From Gordonia sputi NBRC 100414 (GTDB lineage Bacteria > Actinomycetota > Actinomycetes > Mycobacteriales > Mycobacteriaceae): 42,513 nt of DNA. A program made the position numbers and the translations under genes. Shown here piece by piece: positions 23,378 to 31,457 of the stretch. Where the stretch lies: contig NZ_BAFC01000139.1 in assembly GCF_000248055.1 (NCBI RefSeq), positions 1 through 42,513 of the forward strand. Direction: 5' to 3'. The first letter of the stretch is position 1. Every line of letters starts with the position of its first letter. The notes below the pieces were generated by a model that saw only the letters and a list, made by a program, of their open reading frames with translations, had not been told where the DNA came from and did not search any database.

Positions 23378-23998
23378 CTAGTCGGCCCGCGGGTGGCGAC
23401 GGTACGCCGACACCGTCGGATCGTCGGTGATCCAGTAGCGCCACGCGACGTCGGCGTTGCGTCGAACCCCAACGCGCGGCCCAGAGCTGATCGGTACAGA
23501 ACTGATCGGTACAGGGTTGTGCGGTACAGGGTTGGCGGTCTGGCCGTCGACCTCATCCGGCGTGACGAATCGGACCCCGCGCGAGCGTGGTGCGTCGAGG
23601 TCGACGCCGAGATCGTCCATCGTGATCCCGAGCGCTTTGGCCAGATTCCCGGGTCCGCGAGCCAGTCGCGCCGGGGCGATGTGTTCCCCGCGCCTGCGAA
23701 GCGCAACGTCGAGGCCGTCGACCACCTCGCCCGCACGCAGCAGCACCGCCGACGCCTCGCCGTCGGGTCCGGTGACGACGTTGGCGCAGAAGTGACCGTG
23801 GATGCGGTACACATACAGCCTCGACGGCGGTCCGTACATGATCTCCGAACGGGGCGTCCGCGTGTACGCGTGCGAGGCCGGATCGAGCGGGCCGGCGTAC
23901 GCCTCGACCTCGGTGATCCGAATGGTCACACCGTGCCCGCGCAGAAATCGGCCCAGCATCGAACGTGCGGCGGTGGTAACGCTAGGCTGACGAACCAT
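23378..23998 (-). CDS. 3-methyladenine DNA glycosylase (AAG/MPG family)
   Basis: About 206 residues of the AAG type, which removes alkylated purines from DNA. The N-terminal part shows AARSMLGRFLRG, then VTIRITEVEAYAGPLDPASHAY with the catalytic Glu and substrate-pocket Tyr and His. It continues with TPRSEIMYGPPSRLYVYRIHG, VLLRAGEVVDG and RLARGPGNLAKALGI. Near the C-terminus a short insertion with tandem NPVP/SSVPIS units comes from three 15-bp repeats (23488-23532). ATG at 23996-23998 is chosen; it overlaps the ATG of the divergent Rv0910-like gene within CCATGG. ATG at 23957-23959 is an alternative but would cut off conserved sequence. The gene sits on the opposite strand between the Rv0909-like and Rv0910-like genes. 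Confidence 0.88.
   Translation of the reverse strand: MVRQPSVTTAARSMLGRFLRGHGVTIRITEVEAYAGPLDPASHAYTRTPRSEIMYGPPSRLYVYRIHGHFCANVVTGPDGEASAVLLRAGEVVDGLDVALRRRGEHIAPARLARGPGNLAKALGITMDDLGVDLDAPRSRGVRFVTPDEVDGQTANPVPHNPVPISSVPISSGPRVGVRRNADVAWRYWITDDPTVSAYRRHPRAD
23488..23532. repeat. 15-bp tandem repeat (x3) in the glycosylase gene
   Basis: Units TGATCGGTACAGAAC, TGATCGGTACAGGGT and TGTGCGGTACAGGGT follow each other in frame, adding about 15 residues (NPVP and SSVPI units) between two conserved parts of the glycosylase. Confidence 0.85.
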
Positions 23999-24434
23999 GG
24001 CTAAGACGAGCAGCTCCATCGAGGTCGATCTTTCCCCGGAAGATACCTGGTCAGCAGCGTCGGATCTGAGTCGGTACTCGGAGTGGCTGCTTCTGCACGA
24101 CGGTTGGCGTTCACCGATACCCGGTCCCGGCGAACTCGCAAAGGGTACGAAGGTCGCGTCCGTCGTCAAGGTCAAAGGCACGCGCATCCGGTTCGACTGG
24201 GTCGTCGAGACGTACGACCCGACCAGCCAGGTTCGTCTCAAGGGCAACGGCAAGGGTGGGATCAAGGCGAAACTGGATCTCGCCATATCGCCCACGGAGA
24301 CCGGCTCGTCAGTAGTCTTCACTGTTGATCTGGGTGGTCTACCGCTGATCGGGCCCGCAGGGAAGGCAGCCGCGATGGCTGTCTCGGGCGACCTGACCAA
24401 GTCGCTGGACACCTTCCGCGAGGTCTTTGCGTAG
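23997..24434 (+). CDS. SRPBCC-family protein (Rv0910-like)
   Basis: The 145-residue protein has the START/SRPBCC helix-grip fold: SSSIEVDLSPEDTWSAASDL, then YSEWLLLHDGWRSP, a beta sheet ending VVFTVDLGGLPLIGPAGKAA and a long C-terminal helix (LTKSLDTFREVFA). It resembles M. tuberculosis Rv0910, annotated as the toxin partner of Rv0909, although the fold usually binds lipids or small hydrophobic ligands. The ATG at 23997 overlaps the divergent glycosylase ATG. A TAGGCT box (23983-23988) ends 8 nt before it, so a leaderless transcript is likely. No ribosome-binding site is visible. Confidence 0.85.
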   Translation: MAKTSSSIEVDLSPEDTWSAASDLSRYSEWLLLHDGWRSPIPGPGELAKGTKVASVVKVKGTRIRFDWVVETYDPTSQVRLKGNGKGGIKAKLDLAISPTETGSSVVFTVDLGGLPLIGPAGKAAAMAVSGDLTKSLDTFREVFA

Positions 24435-24506
24435 AGCTCTCGAAGTCGACCGCAGACATACTTCTCGGCGCGCGCAGCGCCGATGACACCAGGGGGACGC
24501 ACGACG

Positions 24507-26849
24507 ATGGGGCGGCACTATTCCGACTCCGATTCCGACGGTCAGGGATTCGAGAGCCAGGAGTCCGACGGTCGGGGTTCCGACAGTCAGGGGTTCGGCG
24601 GTCAGGGATTCGGCGGCGACCGGGATGATCGGCGTCGCGAACCAGGCGCACCCGATCGTGGCACCGGCGGTTTCCCGGACAATCCGACCCGCGCCGGTGC
24701 GCGACCAACGCCGCCGCGACAGACACCGCCTCCGCGCCAATCGCCGGCTCCGCGCCAATCGCCGGCTCCGCGACAGACACCGCCTCCGCAGGGGCCCCGA
24801 CAACAAGTTCCGGGCCGCCAGGCTCCTCGTCCCCAAGTTCCTGGATCCCAAGCTTCTGCATCCCAGCCTCCTGGATCCCAGGCCCCTCGGCCTCAGACGT
24901 CGCGACTGCAGGGCCAGACTCCACAGGGCCAGACTTCACAAGGCAAGACGCCCCCGCCCGCGCCTCAGCGCCGACAGGCCGCGTCCCCGACAACCCAGCC
25001 CGCCTCGGGTCGCCAAGCGGCGCAGCCCGACTCGGGTCGCCAAGCGGCGCAGCCCGACTCGGGTCGCCAAGCGGCGCAGCCTGACTCGGGTCGCCAAGCG
25101 GCGCAGCCCGCTTCGGGTCGCCAAGCGGCGCAGCCTGACTCGGGTCGCCAAGCGGCGGCGGCCGGCCTGGCGGCGTCGAGCGGTCAAGCCACGCCGCGTG
25201 GCAGCCGATCAACGCGCAAGGGTGGCTCGGGCGACGGGTTCGGATTCGAGCATCGTGAGGCGCGCAGCGGTCGTCGAGGGCTATGGCTGTGGAGTGCGGC
25301 CGCGCTGCTTCTCGTCGTCGCGATCGTCGGTGGCATAGCGATCTGGAAGTCCGGAATCGTCGGAGGCTGTGGCGACCGCACATCGGTCAGCATCGCGGCC
25401 GACCCGGCAATCCGAGATGCGGTCGCCGACGCCACGTCGAAGATGTCGTCGGATTCCTGCTACGACTACACCGTCACCGCGGTGGCGGGCGCCGACGTCC
25501 CCGGCCTCCTGACCAGCGGTGACAAGGCGCCAGACCTGTGGGTACCCGACTCGACGCAGCAGGCGAGGCGGGTGACGACGCAGGTCCGTCGCCAACTCGA
25601 CACCGTCTCACCGTCGATCGCCGCCACACCCGTCGTCGTGGCGGGTACGCAGGTCGGAAAGCTGTCGAATTGGGTCGACGTGATGAAGCTCGACGGCCTG
25701 CGAGCGGGCAACCCGATCGACACCAGCACCGGAGACGCGCCGATCGTCGGAGCACTCGCCGAGGTCGACGCGGGCAAGCTCACCAACGACGACCTTCTCG
25801 AAGCGATGACCGTGCTTGCGGTCCAACAGAACAACGCCCGCCTGGTCAACGACAACGAGGGCACCCGGCTCAATCTGGCCAATACGTCGACGACGCCGGT
25901 GGTCACCACTGAGCAGCAACTCACCCTGTTCACCCGAACGCATCCCGGTTCGAAGCTCAAGTCGTCGATCCCCCAGGACGGCACCGTGATGCTCGACTAT
26001 CCGCTCATCAACACCGCACCGGAGTCGCGGGCGGAGACGGCGACGGCAGCCGGTAAAGAACTCGCCACCGCGCTCACCACTGGCGACGGCGCGTCGTCGA
26101 TCACCGACGCAGGATTCCGAAAGCCCGGTGACACAAAGGGTTTGACGGTGCTGAAGCTCAGCGACCCATCGCAGGTCGACAAGGCCCTGCGTCAATGGCA
26201 GGTTCTCGGCGTGCCGATTCGCACTCTCGTCGTCGAGGACACCTCGGGGTCGATGGCCGAGAGGGACGGCGGCGAGACGCGTGCGCAGTTGACCATCGAT
26301 GCGTCGCTGACCGGCTTGAAGTTGTTCCCGAACAACACCGAGATCGGTCTGTGGTCATTCGGCGTCGACAAGGGCGGCGCGGGGCAGGACTGGAAGGAAC
26401 TGTCGCCGATTCGTCGACTCGACGCTCAGGCATCGAGCGGTGGCACGCACCGCGACGAATTGAGTGCAGCGGTGAAGGCAGGCTTGGCGCCGTCGGAGCT
26501 CGGTGGTGGTACCGGGCTCTATGACACGACGCTGGCAGCCTTCAAGAACGTCCAGGACAGCTACGACCCCAACTACTCCAACAGTGTCATCATCCTCACA
26601 GATGGGCAGAACGAGGACCCGAACAGCATCAGCCTCAAACAGTTGCTGTCGCAGCTGAAACAGCTCGAAGATCCCGCGCGGCCAGTGCTCGTGCTCACCA
26701 TCGGAATCTCCGACGACGCCGACACCGACGCACTGAAGCAGATTGCCGAGGCGACCGGCGGCTCGTCGTACGTGGCCAAAACCGCCGGCGACATCCAGAC
26801 GGTGTTCGTCGATGCGATCCGCGGCCGGGTGCAGGCGGCCGGCCGCTGA
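24507..26849 (+). CDS. Membrane-anchored substrate-binding and von Willebrand A protein
   Basis: The 780-residue protein has a long cytoplasmic N-terminus (residues 1-255) of low complexity. It begins with Ser/Asp/Gly/Gln repeats, continues with Pro/Gln-rich sequence, then carries nearly six 9-residue units (SGRQAAQP type, DNA 25002-25157). One membrane helix (LWLWSAAALLLVVAIVGGIA, about 260-282) follows. The outside part resembles a periplasmic binding fold (SIAADPAIRDAVADATSKMS, then DKAPDLWVPDSTQQARRV). It is followed by a VWA domain with a complete metal site: EDTSGSM (Asp578), GGGTGLYDT and ILTDGQNEDP. Such proteins may handle adhesion or envelope complexes; the role here is unknown. ATG at 24507 has AGGGGG upstream. 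The convergent LysR gene ends 6 bp away. Confidence 0.85.
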   Translation: MGRHYSDSDSDGQGFESQESDGRGSDSQGFGGQGFGGDRDDRRREPGAPDRGTGGFPDNPTRAGARPTPPRQTPPPRQSPAPRQSPAPRQTPPPQGPRQQVPGRQAPRPQVPGSQASASQPPGSQAPRPQTSRLQGQTPQGQTSQGKTPPPAPQRRQAASPTTQPASGRQAAQPDSGRQAAQPDSGRQAAQPDSGRQAAQPASGRQAAQPDSGRQAAAAGLAASSGQATPRGSRSTRKGGSGDGFGFEHREARSGRRGLWLWSAAALLLVVAIVGGIAIWKSGIVGGCGDRTSVSIAADPAIRDAVADATSKMSSDSCYDYTVTAVAGADVPGLLTSGDKAPDLWVPDSTQQARRVTTQVRRQLDTVSPSIAATPVVVAGTQVGKLSNWVDVMKLDGLRAGNPIDTSTGDAPIVGALAEVDAGKLTNDDLLEAMTVLAVQQNNARLVNDNEGTRLNLANTSTTPVVTTEQQLTLFTRTHPGSKLKSSIPQDGTVMLDYPLINTAPESRAETATAAGKELATALTTGDGASSITDAGFRKPGDTKGLTVLKLSDPSQVDKALRQWQVLGVPIRTLVVEDTSGSMAERDGGETRAQLTIDASLTGLKLFPNNTEIGLWSFGVDKGGAGQDWKELSPIRRLDAQASSGGTHRDELSAAVKAGLAPSELGGGTGLYDTTLAAFKNVQDSYDPNYSNSVIILTDGQNEDPNSISLKQLLSQLKQLEDPARPVLVLTIGISDDADTDALKQIAEATGGSSYVAKTAGDIQTVFVDAIRGRVQAAGR
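25002..25157 (+). repeat. 27-bp in-frame tandem repeat, about 5.8 copies
   Basis: Units at 25002, 25029, 25056, 25083, 25110 and 25137 (last one partial) encode the 9-residue pattern (A/D)SGRQAAQP. The DNA copies are nearly identical, with mainly GCC/GCT versus GAC at the first codon and CCC/CCT at the last. That suggests recent expansion by slippage or unequal exchange. Confidence 0.93.
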
Positions 26850-26855
26850 CGCTGG

Positions 26856-27761
26856 TCAGTTCGGCAACACCGAGTGATCGTGGGCGACGTCGTGGAGGAC
26901 GTGCAGCGCTCGTTCGACGATCGGGGCGTCGGCGGTGACCAGTCGGGCCGCGGCAAGATCGACGGGGTCGGCGTCAGGCGTCATCGGTAGATAGCGGACG
27001 CCTGCGATTCCCAGCGCGGCGGTCGGCTCGGGAACGACGGCGACCCCGAGGCCCGCTGCGACAAGCGTGACGAGCGTCGAGGTCTCCTGTACCTCGTGTC
27101 GGATCTGCGGGACGAACCCCGCGGCGGCACACAGTGTGGCCAGTTGGGTGTGCATCACCGAACGTCCTTGTCCCGCATGGGAGATGAAGTCGTCGTCGTG
27201 TAGATCGGCGAGGGCCACGTGCTGCTGGTGTGCCCGTGCGTGACTGTCGGGAAGCGCCACCAGCAACCGGTCTCGCCGTACCGGGGTGACGGTGACCTCG
27301 GGCGCGGTGATCGGTGGCCGCAGCAGGGCGAGATCGATGTCGCCCGCCAGCAGTGCCGCGATCTGTGCGGGCGCGAGCATCTCGCCGCGCACACTGACGT
27401 CGACGTCGGGGAGCTCTTCGCGGAGCGCCCGGACGAAGCGGGGGAGTAGCGAATAGGTCGCCGATCCGACGCACCCGATGGCGAGGCGACCCTGTGTGCC
27501 CTCGGCGATCCGTCGGGCGTGCGTTCCCGCATGGTCGACGGCGTCGAGGATGGCGACGGTGCGTTCGAGATATGCCTGCCCGGCAGGCGTGAGTTCGACG
27601 GTGCGGGTGGTGCGGATGAGGAGCGGGAAGCCCAGTTCGTTCTCGAGCTGACGGATTTGTTGCGACAGCGGCGGTTGCGCGATGTGTAGTCGCTCGGCGG
27701 CACGCCCGAAGTGCAGTTCCTCCGCGACCGCACGGAAGTAGCGAAGGTGGCGCAGCTCCAT
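26856..27761 (-). CDS. LysR-family regulator, probably of the pca genes
   Basis: The 301-residue protein starts with the family's winged helix-turn-helix (MELRHLRYFRAVAEELHFGR, AAERLHIAQPPLSQQIRQLE) and continues with a standard two-lobed effector domain (RLAIGCVGSATYSLLPRFVR to VVPEPTAALGIAGVRYLP). It resembles BenM/CatR-type regulators of aromatic degradation. ATG at 27759-27761 has AGGGGAG upstream; a longer frame starts at 27824 inside the control region. It is divergent from pcaF with a 92-bp gap, the classical layout for a LysR regulator and its target operon. The inducer is probably an aromatic-pathway intermediate (inference). Confidence 0.9.
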   Translation of the reverse strand: MELRHLRYFRAVAEELHFGRAAERLHIAQPPLSQQIRQLENELGFPLLIRTTRTVELTPAGQAYLERTVAILDAVDHAGTHARRIAEGTQGRLAIGCVGSATYSLLPRFVRALREELPDVDVSVRGEMLAPAQIAALLAGDIDLALLRPPITAPEVTVTPVRRDRLLVALPDSHARAHQQHVALADLHDDDFISHAGQGRSVMHTQLATLCAAAGFVPQIRHEVQETSTLVTLVAAGLGVAVVPEPTAALGIAGVRYLPMTPDADPVDLAAARLVTADAPIVERALHVLHDVAHDHSVLPN

Positions 27762-27776
27762 CGAGGCTCCCCTCAG

Positions 27777-27826
27777 TATTGATATCTCTGGCATCCTATT
27801 CGATCCCAAATGGATACTTCTCAATA
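27777..27826. promoter_or_regulatory. Divergent lysR/pcaF control region
   Basis: The 92-bp gap is AT-richer than its surroundings and contains TATTGA (27777-27782) and TCAATA (27821-27826), inverted copies 38 bp apart, with GATATC and ATATCG alongside. LysR regulators often bind two such half-site pairs. Exact sites cannot be fixed from sequence alone. Confidence 0.4.
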
Positions 27827-27853
27827 TCGCTGGCAGTTCCTAGGGTTGAACCC

Positions 27854-29077
27854 ATGAACGCCCCCACAGATGTCGTGATCTGCTCCCCGCTGCGCACCCC
27901 GGTCGGACGCATGGGAGGTGTCTTCGCGCCGCTGTCGGTCGCCGACCTCGCGACAGGGCTACTGCGCGAACTCACGACGCGGACCGGTCTGGGTGAGGGC
28001 GACATCGACGATGTGATCCTCGGGCAGGGCTACTCCAACGGTGAGGCGCCCGCGCTAGGCAGGATCGCCGCGCTCGACGCAGGGTTGGGAGTCGGGGTGC
28101 CGGGCATGCAGGTCGACCGACGCTGCGGCTCGGGACTGCAGGCGATACTCAACGGTGCCGCGCAGGTCGCGACCGGAGGAGCGAACCTGGTGATCGCCGG
28201 TGGTGCGGAATCGATGTCGAACGTCGAGCACTACGCACTCGGACTACGCACCGGCGTCCGCGCAGGCGGCGTCGAACTGATGGACCGGCTCGAACGCGGG
28301 CGTCTGACGGCGGGCGGCGAGTCGCATCCGGTACCCGGCGGAATGATCGAGACCGCGGAGAACCTACGTCGTGAGTACCGGATCGGACGCGACGAGCAGG
28401 ACGAGTTGGCAGTCCGATCGCATCATCGGGCCGTCGCCGCCCAACGGGAGGGACGATTCGACGACGAACTCGTCGCCGTCACCGTGCCAGGTCGACGCGG
28501 CAAACCGGATACCGTCGTCGATCGCGATGAACATCCCCGCGCAGACGCAAGCGTGGAATCGCTTGCAGGACTTCGTCCGGTACGCCAGCGCATCGACTCT
28601 GAGTCCACGGTCACCGCAGGCAACGCATCGGGTCAGAACGACGGCGCAGCGATGTGCATCGTCACGACACGGTCAGAAGCGGAACGTCGAGGTCTCGATC
28701 CGATGCTCACCCTGCGATCCTGGGCGGTCAGCGGATGTGCCCCGGAGACAATGGGTCTCGGACCCGTCGGCGCCACCGCAGCAGCGCTCGACCGTGCCGA
28801 CCTCACCCTCGACGACATCGACCTCATCGAACTGAATGAGGCATTCGCCGCCCAGGTGCTCGCGGTGCTCGCTGAGTGGAAGGTCGACGCCGAGGATGAT
28901 CGCCTGAACCCCAACGGATCCGGCATCTCGCTCGGACATCCCATCGGTGCAACGGGAGGTCGTATCCTTGCGACCGCCGCGTACGAGGCGCGTCGTCGTG
29001 ATGCTCGGTACGTTCTCGAGACCATGTGCATCGGTGGCGGGCAGGGGATCGCGGCGATCTTCGAGGCAACCCGATGA
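27854..29077 (+). CDS. pcaF: 3-oxoadipyl-CoA / acetyl-CoA thiolase
   Basis: The 407-residue thiolase has nucleophile Cys91 (VDRRCGSGLQAILNGA), His362 (SLGHPIGATGGRI) and Cys392 (ETMCIGGGQGIA), the standard triad. DLIELNEAFAAQVLA is also typical. It splits 3-oxoadipyl-CoA into succinyl-CoA and acetyl-CoA, the last step of the 3-oxoadipate pathway. The role follows from the operon: pcaD, pcaI and pcaJ come next with 4-bp overlaps. ATG at 27854 is at the usual distance; longer frames upstream run into the promoter. The divergent LysR gene probably controls it. Confidence 0.9.
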   Translation: MNAPTDVVICSPLRTPVGRMGGVFAPLSVADLATGLLRELTTRTGLGEGDIDDVILGQGYSNGEAPALGRIAALDAGLGVGVPGMQVDRRCGSGLQAILNGAAQVATGGANLVIAGGAESMSNVEHYALGLRTGVRAGGVELMDRLERGRLTAGGESHPVPGGMIETAENLRREYRIGRDEQDELAVRSHHRAVAAQREGRFDDELVAVTVPGRRGKPDTVVDRDEHPRADASVESLAGLRPVRQRIDSESTVTAGNASGQNDGAAMCIVTTRSEAERRGLDPMLTLRSWAVSGCAPETMGLGPVGATAAALDRADLTLDDIDLIELNEAFAAQVLAVLAEWKVDAEDDRLNPNGSGISLGHPIGATGGRILATAAYEARRRDARYVLETMCIGGGQGIAAIFEATR

Positions 29078-29850
29078 GCGCGGTCGAGGTCAGTGCGCAC
29101 GTCACGGGCCGCACCGATGCGCCAGTTGTCGTGCTGTCGAATTCGCTTGGCTCCACTCATCGAATGTGGGACGCGCAACTCCCGGCGCTCGAGCAACGGT
29201 TCCAGGTGGTGCGCTATGACACTCGCGGACATGGTGATTCGCCCGTGCCTGTGGGTCCGTACACGATCGACGACCTCGCCGACGACCTCGTCGGTGTGCT
29301 CGATCGATTCGACATTGCCTCGGCCCACGTCGTCGGACTCTCCCTCGGCGGACTGACCGCGATGCGGGTGGCGATTCGCAATCCCGAGCGGGTCGACGCT
29401 CTTGCACTCCTGTGCACCGCAGCATGTTTCGCGCCTCCGCAACCCTGGCTCGATCGTGCGGCGACGGTGCGTGCCGACGGTACGGGGGCGATCGCCGATG
29501 CGATTCTCACACGCTGGTTCACCGCGGAATACCTTGCCGATGAACGTAATACGGACACGGTCGCGTGGTATCGCGCGATGATCGCCGGCACCCCGGCGGA
29601 GGGTTACGCAGCCTGCTGCGAGGCGCTCGCCACCGCGGATTTGCGCGCCGAACTCGGGGCCATCAAGGCGTCGACGCTCGCAATCGCAGGCGCCGATGAT
29701 CCCGCGACGCCGCCCGATCGTCTCGCCGAGATTGTCGACGCGGTGCCCGACGGTCGGCTGGAAGTCGTCGGACACGCGGCGCACCTCGCCAATGCGCAAC
29801 AGCCACAAGAGATCACACCTCTCCTCCTCGAACATCTGGAGCACTCATGA
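29074..29850 (+). CDS. pcaD: 3-oxoadipate enol-lactonase
   Basis: This 258-residue alpha/beta-hydrolase has an oxyanion segment VVLSNSLGSTHRMWD, nucleophile Ser90 in GLSLGG, an Asp in AGADDPATPPDRL and His237 in VGHAAHLAN. It hydrolyses 3-oxoadipate enol-lactone to 3-oxoadipate. RYDTRGHGDSPVPVGPYTID is typical of PcaD. ATG overlaps the pcaF stop (ATGA, 29074-29077). The C-terminal decarboxylase domain found in PcaL fusions of some actinobacteria is absent, so this is a single-domain enzyme. Confidence 0.92.
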   Translation: MSAVEVSAHVTGRTDAPVVVLSNSLGSTHRMWDAQLPALEQRFQVVRYDTRGHGDSPVPVGPYTIDDLADDLVGVLDRFDIASAHVVGLSLGGLTAMRVAIRNPERVDALALLCTAACFAPPQPWLDRAATVRADGTGAIADAILTRWFTAEYLADERNTDTVAWYRAMIAGTPAEGYAACCEALATADLRAELGAIKASTLAIAGADDPATPPDRLAEIVDAVPDGRLEVVGHAAHLANAQQPQEITPLLLEHLEHS

Positions 29851-30665
29851 CCAACGTCAATTCGCCTGCACGGCACAGCAAAGTGGCCGAGTCGGCAGTC
29901 AGCGCCGTCGCCGACATCCCCGACGGCGCGAGCCTCGCAGTCGGAGGCTTCGGACTCTCCGGCATTCCCAAGTTCCTCATCGACGCCCTGCTCGCGCAGG
30001 GAGCGAGCGGGCTGACCATCGTCTCCAACAACTGCGGGGTCGACGGCGCGGGATTGGGCCTGCTGCTCGAAGCGCGGCGCATCTACAAGGTGATCGCGTC
30101 GTACATCGGCGAGAACAAGGAGTTCGGCCGCCAGTTCCTCGCGGGCGAGGTGACCGTCGAACTCACACCGCAGGGCACGCTCGCCGAGCGAATGCGGGCC
30201 GGCGGCAGCGGAATCGGCGCCTTCTACACGCCGACCGGGGTGGGCACTCCCGTCGAGGAGGGCGGTCTGCCGTGGCGATACAACTCCGACGGCTCGGTCG
30301 CACTCGCGTCGGCTCCGAAGGAGGTGCGGACATTCCACGGGCGGCAGATGGTGCTCGAGGAATCGATCGTCACCGACTACGCACTGATCCGCGCGGCCGT
30401 CGTCGACACTGCGGGCAACTGCTGTTTCCACGCTGCCGCAAGGAATTTCAATCCGCCTGCCGCGATGGCCGGGCGCATCACGATCGTCGAGGCAGAGCGC
30501 GTCGTCGAAGTCGGTGAACTCGACCCCGACGAGGTGCACCTGCCCGGAATCTTTGTGCAGCGCGTCGTCGAATTGACGCCGCAGCAGGCGGAGGACAAGG
30601 GAATCGAACATCGGACAACCCGGCCGCATCCCGTGGCAGTCGGCGCAGCAGAGGTGGCATCATGA
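29847..30665 (+). CDS. pcaI: 3-oxoacid (3-oxoadipate) CoA-transferase subunit A
   Basis: The 272-residue subunit carries the CoA-transferase family I signature (IPDGASLAVGGFGLSGIPKF) and LTIVSNNCGVDGAGLGLLLE. Later parts read GENKEFGRQFLAGEVTVELT and AFYTPTGVGTPVEEG. With PcaJ it moves CoA from succinyl-CoA to 3-oxoadipate. The start overlaps pcaD by 4 bp (ATGA), and its stop overlaps pcaJ by 4 bp (30662-30665), so subunit balance is maintained by coupling. It is slightly longer than most PcaI (about 230-250) because of a C-terminal tail. Confidence 0.93.
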   Translation: MTNVNSPARHSKVAESAVSAVADIPDGASLAVGGFGLSGIPKFLIDALLAQGASGLTIVSNNCGVDGAGLGLLLEARRIYKVIASYIGENKEFGRQFLAGEVTVELTPQGTLAERMRAGGSGIGAFYTPTGVGTPVEEGGLPWRYNSDGSVALASAPKEVRTFHGRQMVLEESIVTDYALIRAAVVDTAGNCCFHAAARNFNPPAAMAGRITIVEAERVVEVGELDPDEVHLPGIFVQRVVELTPQQAEDKGIEHRTTRPHPVAVGAAEVAS

Positions 30666-31303
30666 CCTGGACTCGTAACGAAATGGCCGCGCGCGCAGCA
30701 CAAGAGCTGCGACCCGGCGACTACGTCAACCTCGGCATCGGACTTCCGACGCTGATTCCCGACCAGATGCCCGACGACTCGGGGATCACCCTGCACGCAG
30801 AGAACGGCATCCTCGGCGTCGGCCCGTTTCCCTACGACGAGGACGTCGATCCGGATCTGATCAACGCGGGCAAACAGACCGTGTCGACGCTGCCCGGCGC
30901 GTCGTTCTTCGATTCGGCCACCAGCTTCGCGATGATCCGCGGCGGCCACGTCGACGTCGCTGTACTCGGCGGCATGCAGGTCGCGATGAACGGCGACCTT
31001 GCCAACTGGATGGTCCCCGGCGCAATGGTCAAGGGCATCGGCGGCGCGATGGACCTCGTCAACGGCGCGGGTCAGGTCATCGTGCTCATGGAGCACGTCA
31101 CCAAGAAGGGCGACCCGAAACTCGTCGCCGCATGCTCACTTCCGCTGACCGGGCGCTCCGTGGTGAGCCGGGTCATCACCGATCTGGGCGTATTCGACGT
31201 TGCGGCAGAGGGATTCGACGTCGTCGAGCTCGCGCCCGGCGTCGAATTCTCCGACGTCGAAGCGAAGACCGGCGCGCCGCTGCGGGCGTCGACGTCGGCG
31301 TAG
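30662..31303 (+). CDS. pcaJ: 3-oxoacid (3-oxoadipate) CoA-transferase subunit B
   Basis: The 213-residue subunit has the catalytic Glu47 in LHAENGILGVGP, the usual MAARAAQELRPGDYVNLGIG start and SFAMIRGGHVDVAVLGGMQV. It ends with VVELAPGVEFSDVEAKTGAP. It forms the active CoA-transferase with PcaI, making 3-oxoadipyl-CoA for PcaF. It is the last gene of the pcaFDIJ unit. Two related hairpin-rich repeats lie between its stop and the convergent LuxR-type gene. Confidence 0.93.
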   Translation: MTWTRNEMAARAAQELRPGDYVNLGIGLPTLIPDQMPDDSGITLHAENGILGVGPFPYDEDVDPDLINAGKQTVSTLPGASFFDSATSFAMIRGGHVDVAVLGGMQVAMNGDLANWMVPGAMVKGIGGAMDLVNGAGQVIVLMEHVTKKGDPKLVAACSLPLTGRSVVSRVITDLGVFDVAAEGFDVVELAPGVEFSDVEAKTGAPLRASTSA

Positions 31304-31343
31304 ATTCTTCGGGAGGTCGAGGTCCGGGGTCTGGGGCTGCGTG

Positions 31344-31435
31344 CTCTTCCGCGGGTTTTGGGTGTTTCCGCGTGTTGTTTCGCGGGGAAGGCTATGGAGC
31401 TAGGGGAAAGTTTCCTTCCCCTACTTTCTGCGCGC
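31344..31435. repeat. 92-bp intergenic repeat, family A copy 3
   Basis: This unit runs from CTCTTCCGCGGGTTTTGGGT to CCCCTACTTTCTGCGCGC. It shares the core TTTCCGCGTGTTGTTTCGCG and the hairpin-like GGGGAAAGTTTCCTTCCCC with copies at 9748-10089. It lies 41 bp after pcaJ. Confidence 0.88.
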
Positions 31436-31457
31436 GGGGTGCGGGCGCGACCCCAAA

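Noticed and set aside
23997..24434. Annotating the SRPBCC gene firmly as a toxin
   Set aside because: The similarity to Rv0910 is in fold and length only, and the fold usually binds ligands. The pairing with its partner is lost here.
25002..25157. Regular 27-bp repeats as a CRISPR array
   Set aside because: The copies are directly adjacent without spacers and in frame within a protein gene.
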